Positions 20,786-32,009 of a DNA stretch of 64,000 nt are shown in pieces (the stretch's first letter is position 1; each line of letters begins with the position of its first letter). Both the position numbers and the translations under genes were made by a program. The stretch covers positions 186,001 to 250,000 of the forward strand of contig SGPM01000001.1 in NCBI GenBank assembly GCA_004802725.1, written 5' to 3'. The notes under the pieces are model-generated. The model was not told the DNA's origin. It saw nothing but the letters and a program-made list of their open reading frames with translations, and made no database searches. The stretch comes from Antrodiella citrinella (lineage: Eukaryota; Basidiomycota; Agaricomycetes; Polyporales; Steccherinaceae).

Positions 20786-22249
20786 ATGTCTTCGAAGTCG
20801 CCTATGAAAGTGCTCCTAACCGCAAGTCTTCTTTGCTTTTGAGACTGAAATTATACTGAAGCCGGACCGCGATCTGCAGAACGACGACGGCCCTCCCGGT
20901 CACGATTCACCATACATCTATGGCTTGTATAAACACCTCACACAGGATCTAGGTGGGTTCCACCTTCCTGCATACTACACCATTATGATATCGTCATTTG
21001 CTAAATCGCGGTTTATTCAGGCTGGGATGTCAAAGTCGTGATTCCCAGTTCTCAGAAGTCTTGGATAGGTGCGTGCAGCGCTCCTACTGACGAATGACAA
21101 TGCTAATGAACTCGTACCTCAGGCAAGGCATACCAGATTACGGATGTCATCCATGGGAGGTACTTCTACCCGCGTGGACCAAGCGAGTATTCAACTTTTG
21201 TGGTAACAATCATCGCATTGACCGAGGAATGGTAATGCAGACGGCCGTAAGGGAGAAAGATCAGATGTACCGAGGCCACTGAAGGATGGAGAGGATGGAG
21301 AGTGGGTGCTGTTAGACGGTGTGATTGGCCCTTTCAGTCCCTGCATACCCACCATCATCATTGCTAACTGGGAAGGAATTTGTGCTTACAGACACCGGCT
21401 ACTTGTTCGAACGTTGCCCTGCATAACTTGTATCCTGGTGAGATTGATCTTGTGGTGAGTATTCCATCAAAGGGTCTCAGATGCAGCTGGCACTGATGTT
21501 CATGCCATTTACGAAAGATTTCTGGGCCCAACCTTGGCCGTAATACCTCAGGTTCGTGATCTCGCTTTAGTCTCGTACCGATCCCAGTGAATCCATATTC
21601 CACCACAGCCGCCTTCTCCCTGTCCTCTGGCACAATCGGCGCCGCCCTCTCCTCGAGCCTCTCCCGAACCCGCTCCATCGCGCTCTCCTACGGCACAGTC
21701 ACGCACCCCGTCCCCACCGAATTCTTCGACCCCGCCAACCTCCTCGGCTCCCGCATCATCCGCTACCTCTGGGACAACTGGGGTTCGGACGACGGCGGGC
21801 TCCGGCACGGAGAGGTGGACCTGTACAACGTCAACATCCCAATGGTTGAGGGCTTGCTGAGCGAGGCGGGGCTGGACGTGTATTGGACGAAGGTCTGGCG
21901 GAACTCGTACGGGAGGTTGTTCAAGGCGCATGTGGACGAGGGTGCGAAGCCTGCGACTTCGCCTGCTGGCGGCCCGGACGCGTGGGACGGCTCGCCCACT
22001 GTCGTCGAATTGAGGGAGAAAGAAGAGGGAGAAGGGGAGAAGTTGGTGTTCAAGTTCGCGCCGGACATGAACCCGCTCATCAACCCGGCGAGGAGTACCT
22101 TGCCCCCTGGCTCAGATGCTTGGGCTATCATGAACGGGTGTGCGAGTGTCACGCCGTTGCGTGCGTCGTTTGCGGAACCTACAGGCGTTGCAGAACCACG
22201 GGAGACGACAGAGCAGGTGGATAAGCGTTTGTGGAAGATGAAACTGTAA
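20786..22249 (+). CDS. SurE-like acid phosphatase/nucleotidase
   Basis: Metal-dependent 5'/3'-nucleotidase family (survival protein SurE). Exon 1 (20786-20821) codes MSSKSPMKVLLT. It is followed by a GC-AG intron (20822-20879) and then NDDGPPGHDSPYIYGLYKHL, which carries the metal-binding NDDG. Later exons carry WDVKVVIPSSQKSWIGKAYQ, GEIDLVISGPNLGRNTS (the second metal and substrate motif) and AAFSLSSGTIGAAL. Most of the C-terminal half is one exon (VEGLLSEAGLDVYWTKVWRN). The long inserts rich in Glu and Gly near the C-terminus are usual in fungal members. One junction (exons around 21187-21250) is uncertain. I see no signal peptide, so cytosolic activity is likely; substrate unknown. Confidence 0.88.
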
Positions 22250-22541
22250 TAAATCTCTCAGCGAGGAGATCGAAAGTATGCATGCGTGGATATCACAGCG
22301 CCAGTCTAGCAGTTATAACACTTGTACAATAGATTGTATATAGGTGGTAGTCCGTGTACCATACATCAATACACGAGATAAATATTTCTGAACATTTGTC
22401 GTGAAAATCATCTATGATCATTTGAAGTCGTCGAGAGGAGTATGTAGTCTAGGATGTGTAGATCGAGGTATCGCTTCCAGTCATGAATTGGTATGTGTGT
22501 ATGGCTCCGTCAGTACTTCTTCCCTCAAGATGGACAATGCC

Positions 22542-24354
22542 CTACAACCACATCGCTGCCAGGAGCAAGACAGGCAATGTGTACGGGAGGAATCGGGCAG
22601 CCCCTTGTACAAGTGATGTAGCATCATTAGCCTGTGCGAGGATAGTCTGTCGCTTGTACACCTTGAGCGAGTTGATACTCCAAGATGCATTCTAAATATA
22701 GAGTGAGAACCTAAGGATGATCACTGAGAGTACCGTAAAAGACTCACGACGAAGTTGGCGGGATCCATGAGACGATCCGGGCAGGTTCCAGGGCATCCAG
22801 AAGTAGCGTAGGAGTTGCCAGCCCAGTCGCCTAAGTATGATATCGTCAGTCAGGAAGTGCGCCAGCTGGCCACGTATCAAAAGCATGCATACCGCAGAAA
22901 GTGATATCTACAGACAGGCGGTGTAAGCAAAAATAGACCGTGAGCGTACATGGTGCGCAAAACTCACCAAAAATGATTGAATGATTAATAAAGTTCGTAA
23001 TGGGGTTACAACCGGCAGGTTCAAGTATGGCCACAGGTTCGTTCCAGGTCGACGGTGCTGGCTGGCCGATCTGGATATCATTGGGGACAGCAGAACGATA
23101 GAAAGACCCTGGGGAGGCACGTCATTGGTTGGTAAAGCACCGGAAAGAAATAAGAGTGTTATGACGCTTACAGACTGCGATGCCAGTGTCATCCCATTTC
23201 ATTGCGAACACGCCCCCACCTGCTGCGTCGAAAGTGGGACCATAAGAAGCGCGACTCCATTCCGTGACACCACAACCTGCGTTCCCTGCTATGGTACCGT
23301 CGCAGTCCAGATTGAGCTGCCCATTTCCTCCCTCCTACAAAGAACCATGAGTACTGCACTGCCTAATAAGAAACACTCGCTGAACCTACTACTATCGACC
23401 CAGTCATGTTGGCAGTCGGTGTCAACGAACAATCTGTAATCATACATGAGTTAGGCAGGGGAATGATAGTGATGTAACGAGCATACTGGGAGAAGTGTGC
23501 CAAGTGACTTGGTTGTGCTCGTTGTCGTGCACTCCCTCGATGATGTCAATTTCACCTTGCTATGAGTGCAACGTGAGAGGAAGAATAGCTGATATCATAT
23601 TTCACTTACAAAAGGCCAGGTTCCTGAACCAAGTGTCCACCAAGCTGGCCACACGCCACAGCCCCAGGGTGCTCTGTTTAGATCAAGGATGAAGAGGCCA
23701 GTATTATATTCTGTGTTACTAGAGATGCGAACACTGAGAAGTCGGTGTGAGCAAAACTGTCGAAACTGGGCCTTGAATGAGCTAACCTGTTCCTGTTGAC
23801 CCCAGATTGCAGAGTGGTCGTGTTGTCTCCCTTCATTACGACAGTTCCATCTGGATTGACAAAGGCGAGTCCAGTGTCGAACGCGGTCACATTATCCGTG
23901 TAGCTGTGGTTTACACAATGAATATCACGACAGTGCGCAAGTCGCAAAGATCAGCTGCTTACTTAACAGTCCCGCTAAGAAATGATTGTCCGGTCAGTCC
24001 ACGATCCCACAATAAATCACTCAAACATAAGTACGCACTGAGTCGGATCGGGGCCAGTATAGAAGGTGAAACCACTGCGAGAATATCAGCACAGACCTAT
24101 ACTGCACAGGAAATTGTTACTCACTCAAAGAACGATTCTCCAGCATACGTATCCTGAATGGTCCAAATGAATTGACTGCCATTTGCGCTGGTCTCCAGTC
24201 TCGTGAGCCCTGTATTCAGAGCTTTGCCATGCGACGGAGCTGCAAGGATGGCTAGAGTCAACGCTCCTGCCCATAGCAATACGCCGCAGTGGATTCTCCG
24301 CTGCTGGAAGGGCTGCAGCAAGCTGGACAAGCCAGGTGGAAGCATAGAAAGCAT
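22542..24354 (-). CDS. GH16 endo-1,3(4)-beta-glucanase-like enzyme, membrane-associated
   Basis: Glycoside hydrolase family 16, probably remodelling or degrading beta-1,3-glucan at the cell surface. About ten exons. The N-terminus (MLSMLPPGLSSLLQPFQQRR, then GVLLWAGALTLAILAAPSHG) is a signal peptide or signal anchor. The catalytic core shows FIWTIQDTYAGESFFDGFTF, GPDPTHGTVNYTDN, SVRISSNTEYNTGLFILDLN, GVWPAWWTLGSGTWPF, and the active-site block GEIDIIEGVHDNEHNQ with both Glu residues. CDGTIAGNAGCGV, GVFAMKWDD and SWSINSLKVYKRQ follow. The C-terminus LPYTLPVLLLAAMWL is hydrophobic and terminal, suggesting a GPI signal. A TATA box lies about 100 nt upstream. Converges on the SurE-like gene. Confidence 0.92.
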
Positions 24355-25137
24355 TAGGTTGGTCGGGATTTAAGCGAGGGGGGGATAGGTGTAGATAGTT
24401 GTCGTTGGGCGGAGGATGGGTCGTAAACGTAAAGAATCTGGTAGCACAAAAGCTTTTATACAGCGGAGTGCAGTCCGAGAGAAAGTAGAGCAGGTGTTGG
24501 AAGTGGCTGAAGCAGCGGATAAATGAACCAATCAGGGAACGTCAGATATCCCAGGCCCTCCGGAATCCGAGATGACAGAACAAGAAAAGCCACGCTGCAG
24601 CTGGCTGGAGGATGGGGCGATGAGGGAACAGACGAAAGCCACGACGCTGCAGGCTGGAGGGAGAGATATTGTCTGCCGCAGACCCACGTTGCCGACAAGC
24701 ACCCGACCTTGTCATCTTTCGGAACAACTGCACAGAGCGCCGCTGCGTGTTCTTGAGACGCAGTGGCTAAGTATATCTCAATCCCATCATTCGGGGTGAA
24801 CGTTGGAATCCGGAATACCAGTAAGGATCGTATGACGAGGAATAACTAAGATGAGAGACAAGACCCAAGACACCGGAAGTGATATCGAGACTCAGATTCG
24901 AGAGACAACATACTCTATCTTGACGCTCCCTACTGGGACAGCTTCGATCGCTATGATCGAGACTCGGTCGACTCTCTTCATGTGAAGGAGGCATGTGTAA
25001 TGGCAGGAGATAGACCCCGGCATATCTTTTGGAGTGTGCAATACTGACATACATCCATAACGAGCATGGGAGTTCAACGAACAACAGTGATGGTAAAGTG
25101 GCATGAATGTGACAAAGGGATAACAGAAAGCAGCGGT
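24355..25137. other. Intergenic region between GH16 promoter and RPL15 3' end
   Basis: About 780 nt. Apart from the GH16 TATA box I see no feature. Short open frames here lack splice or family support. Confidence 0.5.
24453..24460 (-). promoter_or_regulatory. TATA box of the GH16 gene
   Basis: TATAAAAG on the minus strand about 100 nt upstream of the GH16 start codon. Confidence 0.5.
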
Positions 25138-25958
25138 CTACCGGTAACGACGCAGGCTGAGGGTGTTGTGCCTCTTCCAGGTCGACCATCCGGGAGTGTG
25201 GTTGTGACGGCTGCCCTTGCCCAGACCACGATTCTAATGACGTCTTGTCAGGAATGCATATGAAACGGAAAACATGAAGACAAACCTTCTTTCCGATACC
25301 GGTGAGACCGCGGGACTCGCGGTGCTTGTGCACAGGCTTCGTGATCCAGTTGATTCTGGGATCGCGGCGGATCTGCGTATGCAAAGTCAACTTCTGGTCG
25401 TCGCAACAGATAAGAAGCGGTACGTACAACTTTGTGGTTAGGGTCGACGAGGATGACCTCGTAGTACTTGTAGACACCATCTTGGTTGATCCAGTACGAG
25501 TTCAGGACCCGCAAGTTGCCGCACCGCCTGCCGACACGCTCCTCCGCCACGGATCTCAAACCACGCTGGGGCTTGATGTGGTTGACACCCTGGCGAACGG
25601 GCTTACCGAAGGTGGCACCTGAATAATGCAAATTAAGTATGCGAGCTGAGGAATTCACAAGGACGACGTACCCTTGGCAGCCTGTTTCTTGCGGTTACCT
25701 CTCCTGACACGGATACGGTAGATGACATAGCCCTGCTTGGCCTTGTAACCCAGACGACGAGCCTTGTCAGGGCGGGAGGGACGGGATGCGCGGTGGACGA
25801 CGTTCAACTGGCGGTACTCCCAGCAACTATTGCTCGATCGTCAGTGAAATATTCGTTGCAAGACCAAAATTTGAACGCACCGGACACGGAGCAGGAAACG
25901 GAGGACATCCGACTGCTTCTTCTTGTACAACTCTCCGATGTACTTGTATGCGCCCATG
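25138..25958 (-). CDS. RPL15: 60S ribosomal protein L15 (eL15)
   Basis: Structural protein of the large ribosomal subunit. Five exons. The protein begins [20 protein letters not shown] and continues [100 protein letters not shown], then [20 protein letters not shown] and the terminal [21 protein letters not shown]. These are all near-identical to eukaryotic L15e, so the gene is intact. Introns are short with clear CTGAC branch points. Confidence 0.97.
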
Positions 25959-26340
25959 GTGAAGGCTACAGAGAGGGGAGAATGGTGTCAGTATCAGCGT
26001 ATACGGGATCGGTCCACCCAAGCCACATCCAATCCATCCGACGTCCATCCACCTCAAACCGACTCCAGATATTCCAACACAACATCCCATACATATGCAT
26101 GTTCCATCCAGCATCCCATTCTGTATTTGAAGTATACTCACGTCGTGTGTCTTGAGGATTTTGAGGTGGTAGGGCGACGACCGCTGTTGATCTCGGGGCA
26201 GGATTTGTCTCTGCGCTAACGCCTCGAGCCACGTGGAATTAACGCTCAAGATCCCGGTTCGGCGGGCGCCTTGCTCTATTAGGAGCTAACTGCTCGACGC
26301 AATTCCTTTGCCATCTCTTGCTGCTTGCTATAGACACGCC
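25959..26340. other. Divergent promoter region of RPL15 and the MYND gene
   Basis: About 380 nt between two divergent start codons. A 5' UTR intron of RPL15 may lie here, but I could not prove one. No other feature seen. Confidence 0.45.
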
Positions 26341-27391
26341 ATGGTCCTGGTTCAAACATACGAATGCTCCTACTGTAGGAAGATAGTAGAACATGTTAAA
26401 TATTGTGGAGGAGTAAGGTCCTCATCTTGTTTAAACGCAATGATATTGACGTGTAGCCTTCAGTGCAAAGTAATGGGATATTGCTCGAAGGATGTGAGCA
26501 TTCTCCATTGGAACGCGCATTTCCTCAATCTGACGCGTCATTCTCGCGACTATTAGTGTCAGAGAGCCGACTGGTAAATCTCCGAAGGAGACAAAGCCAA
26601 ATCTCGTCACTGACCTGAGAACTCGCAGGAAGGACCATAAGCCCTCCTGCAAGGGCTCCCTCACAGGTAAACCCGCAATCTCGCGAAACCCTGTAATCAA
26701 GATCGCCGAGAAAATCGCATTCGACGAGGGCATTATGACCCAAGTCGACTGTATCCTGGTCCTGGTCCTGGACCTCATACACCACCCCGAGAACGCCAAA
26801 ACCTCAGGCGTAGCCCTTGCCGCTCACGTCGAATTCACCGACACGATGTGGGCGAAAAGCCACATCGAGTCGTTAATTTCTGGAAGGGAACCGCCTAAGC
26901 TGCCGGATATGATACCCAAGCTGTTCCAGATCTCCAAAGCGGTGACCATCGGGGCGGACATCATGCCAAAAGCTCTGGAGGAGGGCGCCGCTCTGCAGGT
27001 ACAAAAGTTGAGGGATGAAGGCACACTGACGGAGGAAGGGAATATCCTAGTCCGGGCATTATGGGTGGATGAGGGAAATGGGAGCGAGATCAGCCAGTCT
27101 ACTTTCTACTTCTACCGTGGCATTTCGCGAGAGCTCATTGAGGAAGTCGCGAGTTGGAAGGGGGCCACAGGCGGGCCTGTCACCGCAGATGATCTTATCC
27201 TGTCAGTTTTCCGTCCATGCATCATGGTCGTGCCCGTATCGATATCTTACCTTGCCAACAGCGAATTCAACCGGACGAACTACGTTGACCTGGCGAGGAG
27301 GCGGAAGATGTCGACGGTAAGTTTCGACCCCTCCCAATTCTTCCCAGTCACTAACATTCTTGTTCAGATGGTACCTTCAAAGCAGGATTAG
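26341..27391 (+). CDS. MYND zinc-finger protein
   Basis: N-terminal MYND finger followed by a ~230-residue region of unknown function. Exons 26341-26412, 26464-26493, 26557-26573, 26629-27316 and 27368-27391 give 276 residues. Only this splicing rebuilds the whole finger: CSYC, CGGC, YCSKDCQ, then DWKDHKPSCK, with the Cys/His spacing of MYND domains. The third exon is just 17 nt and codes the CQRADW joint. Downstream, MTQVDCILVLVLDL, ALAAHVEFTDTMWAKSHIES and STFYFYRGISRELIEEVASW look folded but match nothing I know. MYND fingers bind Pro-rich partners; the role here is unknown. The ATG has an excellent context (GCCATGG). Confidence 0.82.
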
Positions 27392-27629
27392 CTGGTTCAA
27401 TCCTGTCCGACATTTCTGAGGCCCTTAGGCAAGAAATGATCTAGACATGTGAATCATGAATTTATTGAGTGCGTAACAGTACAGCTCCGATGCTATTAAA
27501 TAAAAATGCTTAAAATAGGACCTCTTGTACAAACTGCGGGCAATACTCGTGAAGTGTATATGTATCATACCTTGGTTGACAGATTGCTAACCAAAATACA
27601 GTGTCTCTTTGCCTCCCTCTCTACCCGCT

Positions 27630-29987
27630 TTAAGGAGCGATTGTGTGGTCCCTCTCCTCCTTCGACCGCAGTCTGTACCACGCCGTACCCATGAATAGCA
27701 ACCACGCAAACGCAATCATGCACACGCTCATAACGGCGAATACCCTCCCTCGTCTCAGCTCTCCTTTGGAGAACTTCAAGGCAACGGAAGATGCCAGAGG
27801 AACTCCTGGTATCAAGTATCGACTGCTTCTAGCCGACGACGTCCGCGATGGTGAACGGAGAAGGGGGATCTGGGCTTCCGGAAGGGAGGTCGACGCGCGA
27901 CGCAGGCTTGTGATGCTACGGATTGTACCCATGCGACCGCTCTGGCCGGCTTCAGAGATGAGAGGTTCGTGCTCCTCCACAGGCTCCTTTGCACGTCCAG
28001 CGTCAGAGTCGTCGGAATCGGAGTCGTGGTCTGAGGGGGAGGGGACTAAGGAAGCCTCCATTCGAGCTGCCGCTTGCTTACGCTTGCGGTCCAAGTGCGC
28101 GAGTGCGACAATTGCAACGAACTGCAAGACATTCATAGCGATAAACGTGTTGAGGAGGTATTGCATGTCAGTGTCGTCTCCGTCTCCAGAGGCGGCAAAT
28201 TCGGTAGATGGTTTCTTCGATTTCACATCTAATACAAGACCGGATAGCGTTTGGAAGATGGTCGAACCAGTCTGTTCGAGCTAATAAAGTATCCCGACTA
28301 GTAAGTACAGCGACAGACGACGAAGGACAGGACACTTACAGCTTTATGTGCTCCTAGAGTGGTAGAAACATACTTGAGAGGAACAATTTCCGGTACGATA
28401 CAAACAAGAAGTACTTTGGAAAATGAACCCGTCAGTTGAATGCGATATGACTGAAAAGCACACTGGACGCACGTGGTGAGAAGCCATGTCCAAATCCAAA
28501 TGAAATAATTCCAGGAATGGGAGTGCGAGTCAGGTCTGGGGGGAGAGCCATCCAGATGTAGCAGATGAGGGTGAGAATCGAAGACGTCGCAAGTAATCGG
28601 AGTACGATGCCCCGATGCTTGAGAGCATCGACAGCCCAACCGGTCTGCGCAGATTGTGAAGTTGGTTAAGTGTATATTTCACACAGAATACGAGACACGC
28701 ACAACAGGGTAGAGGAAAACGCTTCCCGCTAGGATATACGATGCAGTCTCGGACGCGTTCGATTCACTCATGTCGAAGCGTCTCTGAATGATGTTACTGA
28801 AGTGACGAACTGTTAGAATTGACAGTATACAAAAGACGCATTGTCACTTACGCCGCGAGATGTGTCCAAGGTGCCCAAATCATGCCACAGAAGACGTTCA
28901 ATCCAATGTAACTATATGCGGTCGATTCAGTAAACAGCGCTCAGAGTAACATGACAGTGACTCACGCCCAAAAGACATCACCCAGCCTGGTGATATCCCT
29001 GATCTTGACCATGCGCTTCTTCGCGACAGCTTTCAAAGCTTCAGCTTCCGACAAGCTTTGCATAGATCCGCTTCGTATGTGTTCCGCCGTGGCTGTCTGA
29101 GCCTCGGCATGGAGCTCAGATGCTTCCCACTCAGTTCCGGACTCGCGTATAAGCCACTTAGAGGCGAGCAGGTAGATGATGTTGATACAAAACGACAAAC
29201 CAGCCAGACCGGTGGCCACGTAGAAGGGCGCGTGGGGGCCGAATCGCTGAGACAAAGGGTATGACGTGCGAGCAGATACGAATGATGCGCCCTTGCCCGC
29301 GACAAGGCCCAGGGCGAGGGAAATGCCAAGTCCGTGTGACTTGAAGAAACGAACAATGATGGTCTCTTGAACGACAGCCAGGGGACTGACACCAAATCCG
29401 AACACGAACATCCCAAAGGCCATCAGCCGGACACTGCCGGTGAGGTTCCCAATGAGAAGAAAGAGCTGGCCTGGTAGGAGAGGAGGAGAACCTCGATTAG
29501 GCTAGCACGGGGGATAAAGCATTGCGGACATACCGAGGAATACAACTCCCGTAGCGAGTATGCTGGTTGTTGTGGTACCCAGCCTGCTGGCCAAAATGCC
29601 TCCTACCAGCGGAGTCCATGTGGAATTGAGGGAGAACGCGGATATGAGGAGGGAGAATTCTGTGTTGTCGGTCCCCATCTCACGAGAGAGACGGGATTTG
29701 AGGGGACCCAGTATGTACGAAGCACTGTCCGAACGCAGTAAGCAAACGTGGGTCACACGAGCTGGGAAGAATACTCACTAATGACTTCCTACGCTGAGTG
29801 AGCATGCACAGAGCAATGCCAGAGCACGTATAAGGTATGCCCTCAGGGGAGACGGAGTGTCGAAGTCAACATGTAGTGTTTCTACGTGGTTGATGACCTC
29901 GTCGTCTTCGGGCTCCAAGGACTGGTCCGGTACACTGACTTGATGTGGATCAGCATTGTTGAGGAATGCGTTGCCGTCGCGCGCCAT
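27630..29987 (-). CDS. Major facilitator superfamily transporter, MFSD1-like
   Basis: Twelve-helix membrane transporter of the lysosomal/vacuolar MFSD1-like branch. The true start is ATG 29987 in a perfect TCCACCATGG context. The acidic N-terminal tail (SLEPEDDEVINHVETLHVDF) is cytosolic. Membrane parts include AYLIRALALLCACSLSVGSH, ASYILGPLKSRLSREMGTDN, SLLISAFSLNSTWTPLVGGI, LASRLGTTTTSILATGVVFL, RLMAFGMFVFGFGVSPLAVV, GLGISLALGLVAGKGASFVS and FYVATGLAGLSFCINIIYLL. The last exon ends in a Ser/Arg-rich loop containing PLISEAG and a final helix. At least seven introns. Mammalian MFSD1 exports dipeptides from lysosomes; the substrate here is inference. Acidic-dileucine-like motifs (EPLI) would suit vacuolar sorting. 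Confidence 0.88.
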
Positions 29988-30398
29988 GGTGGAAACCAAA
30001 GGAGCCTATGTGGATGGGCAGATGAAGGAGTATTTTATATACGAGTGTCGGGAGGGAGAGGAAGACGAAGGGGGACTGGAGTGGTGGAGAGCTGGACTGG
30101 ACTGGGAGAGAAGGTGGCGGGAGATGGAGAGGAAAGTTATCTGATAAACATTGATGAGGCAGTCTATTATAGGAGCACTATCAGATAAGATCACCTTCCG
30201 TCTTTCCCCGCCAGCGTCTTCATTTCGGTCTTCATCGGCTTAGACAACGCAGTCATCGATCTAAAGCCTAGAGGCGCGGGCCGACACCACAGCTGACTCA
30301 GCAACAGTATGTACGAGAAGAGTGCATGTCATTCATAGAGGGATTATCTAAATGTTCAAAACGACCTTTGTCCCAAGCAGCGGTAACTACATCACAAT
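29988..30398. other. Intergenic region between MFS promoter and MARVEL-like gene
   Basis: About 410 nt. It includes the TATA box and a purine-rich stretch around 30050-30135. No gene seen. Confidence 0.5.
30031..30041 (-). promoter_or_regulatory. TATA box of the MFS gene
   Basis: TATATAAAATA on the minus strand about 45-55 nt upstream of the transporter start codon. Confidence 0.45.
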
Positions 30399-31124
30399 CT
30401 AGACCAACGTTCTTGAATCATGGGAACGAAACATCCGTTTCCCTCCTTTCATCCAAGCCACCGTGACCACAAGCGTCAGGCAACACAATCCAAACTCTGT
30501 CCATCCCAACGCTTCAACGGTGAGCGATTGCCGACATCTATCCCCGACGGACCTCAGTTCATGCAGCGGACGTGTAAAGACGAGCCCAGCTGGTACCAAC
30601 CGCGACAAAGGTGCTCGTCCGGGGCAATAACCCACGGAACGCGTATGATGCATCAGACCGGTGCCGGTGCCCTGCGAAACCACGAAGACCAGGACAGAGT
30701 GTCAATAAGTGCTCCGTTAAAAAAGCTCGTGTTCAGACTGACCCAAAGCACCGCGGTCAACAGCAGCCAGAACACAGAGTGGGCAATGTTGGCAAGCAAA
30801 CGCACTGCACCATCGACCACCCACAACATATAGGCCGAGGAGAACACGAGCGTCCAAGTAGCCTCGAAACACAGAAGGATCAATCTACGTGAACATACGT
30901 AGCACAAGTCAGTATTTGATAAACACGGGGATCATGAGGACGTACAGAGAATTGTAATGCGGGCTTGACCAAATGTGAACCTCACTACCAGCACTGATGA
31001 GAAAAGCGGTGAGACCAAGCTCCACCGCTGCTATGAGAGCCATTAGGGTGAAGAGAAATGGATGGTAATGCGTCTTGAAGCTAAGGCGACGCGTTCTCCC
31101 TCTCATGAGTGCAATGCCTCTCAT
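30399..31124 (-). CDS. MARVEL-like four-helix membrane protein
   Basis: Small four-pass membrane protein of a type common in basidiomycetes. Four exons (first three 31124-30946, 30884-30743 and from 30671) start MRGIALMRGRTRRLSFKTHY. Helices: FLFTLMALIAAVELGLTAFL, then LILLCFEATWTLVFSSAYML, then ANIAHSVFWLLLTAVLWG, a loop with CPGRAPLSRCRQSLTVEALG, and EFGLCCLTLVVTVAW; a short basic tail follows. The RCRQSLTVEALGWTE stretch before the last helix is the recognisable family motif. The last intron is 63 nt, in frame and open, so its retention would lengthen the last extracellular loop by 21 residues. Function unknown; MARVEL proteins organise membrane domains. Confidence 0.75.
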
Positions 31125-32009
31125 GATTGGACTGGGATTGACAGTGAGAACCGGCTCACAGAAGGGTTTGGGGTCGTGAGAGGTCGTAGAACAGGAAGAA
31201 GCGTACTGTGCCCATCGCCCAAGATATAGAGGAGCATGTGTGCATGCTGCATGATCGCCATGCGCGAAACATGTGTTGCGCTGCCCATATGCAAGCAGTT
31301 CGAGCACGGTTCTATGACGAACGAACAACCTGTGCTCAAATCCCGGGATGAAGCACAACGCTCTTGAGAGCAACGACGCCTACACCGAGTCGCTGAAAAA
31401 GTCTGTGGCGGAGAGGTGCGCTTTTGCACGGAATAGGGCCGGATGACCGTACTAGAAGCCACGAAACCCATCAGCGAGAAACAGCGTGAAACGTATGCGT
31501 ATGCGGAGGAAGGCGGACCAAGGAAGTCGATATGGAATCAGACGTTGAGGATGAGTTACTGCAGCCTTCGCGTGCCGTTACATAGATGCGAGTGAGAGGA
31601 GATGTCGAAGACGCGACGGTCATTAACTATGAACCGAAACACGCCGTTGTTGATGGGATGCACATTGAGATTTTTGCAACGGGTGCGTCGCAGTACGGCA
31701 AGAGCTCGACGCAAGAACAAAACAAGCATCGGCGGAGGGAGGAAGATCACAAGATTGTTATGGTCGTTTATAAAAGTTTGTATGGTGATAAGCCGAATGA
31801 AGGCTAGTGTGATCGCTTCTCGCCGAATAGGGCATCTGCGCCAACCTTTCCTCTCCATGTTGTGTTGTCCTGAAGACTCTTTTCCTCCGTAACTCGTCTC
31901 TTCATCCTCTCCTCAATCCCTCCTCGACGTCGCGTCTTATTTTACGCTTTTCACCGCGCCCGGACACTCCTTTGCATCAACATCTTGTGTCAATGCCCCT
32001 TCACCTGTC
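31125..32009. other. Divergent intergenic region, MARVEL-like gene and Ras GEF
   Basis: About 885 nt. Open frames of up to ~100 codons occur on both strands (for example 31556-31858) but lack any recognisable protein features. No repeat or RNA gene noted. Confidence 0.5.

Noticed and set aside
31556..31858. 100-codon minus-strand frame upstream of the Ras GEF
   Set aside because: No start context, splice partner, domain or compositional sign of coding.
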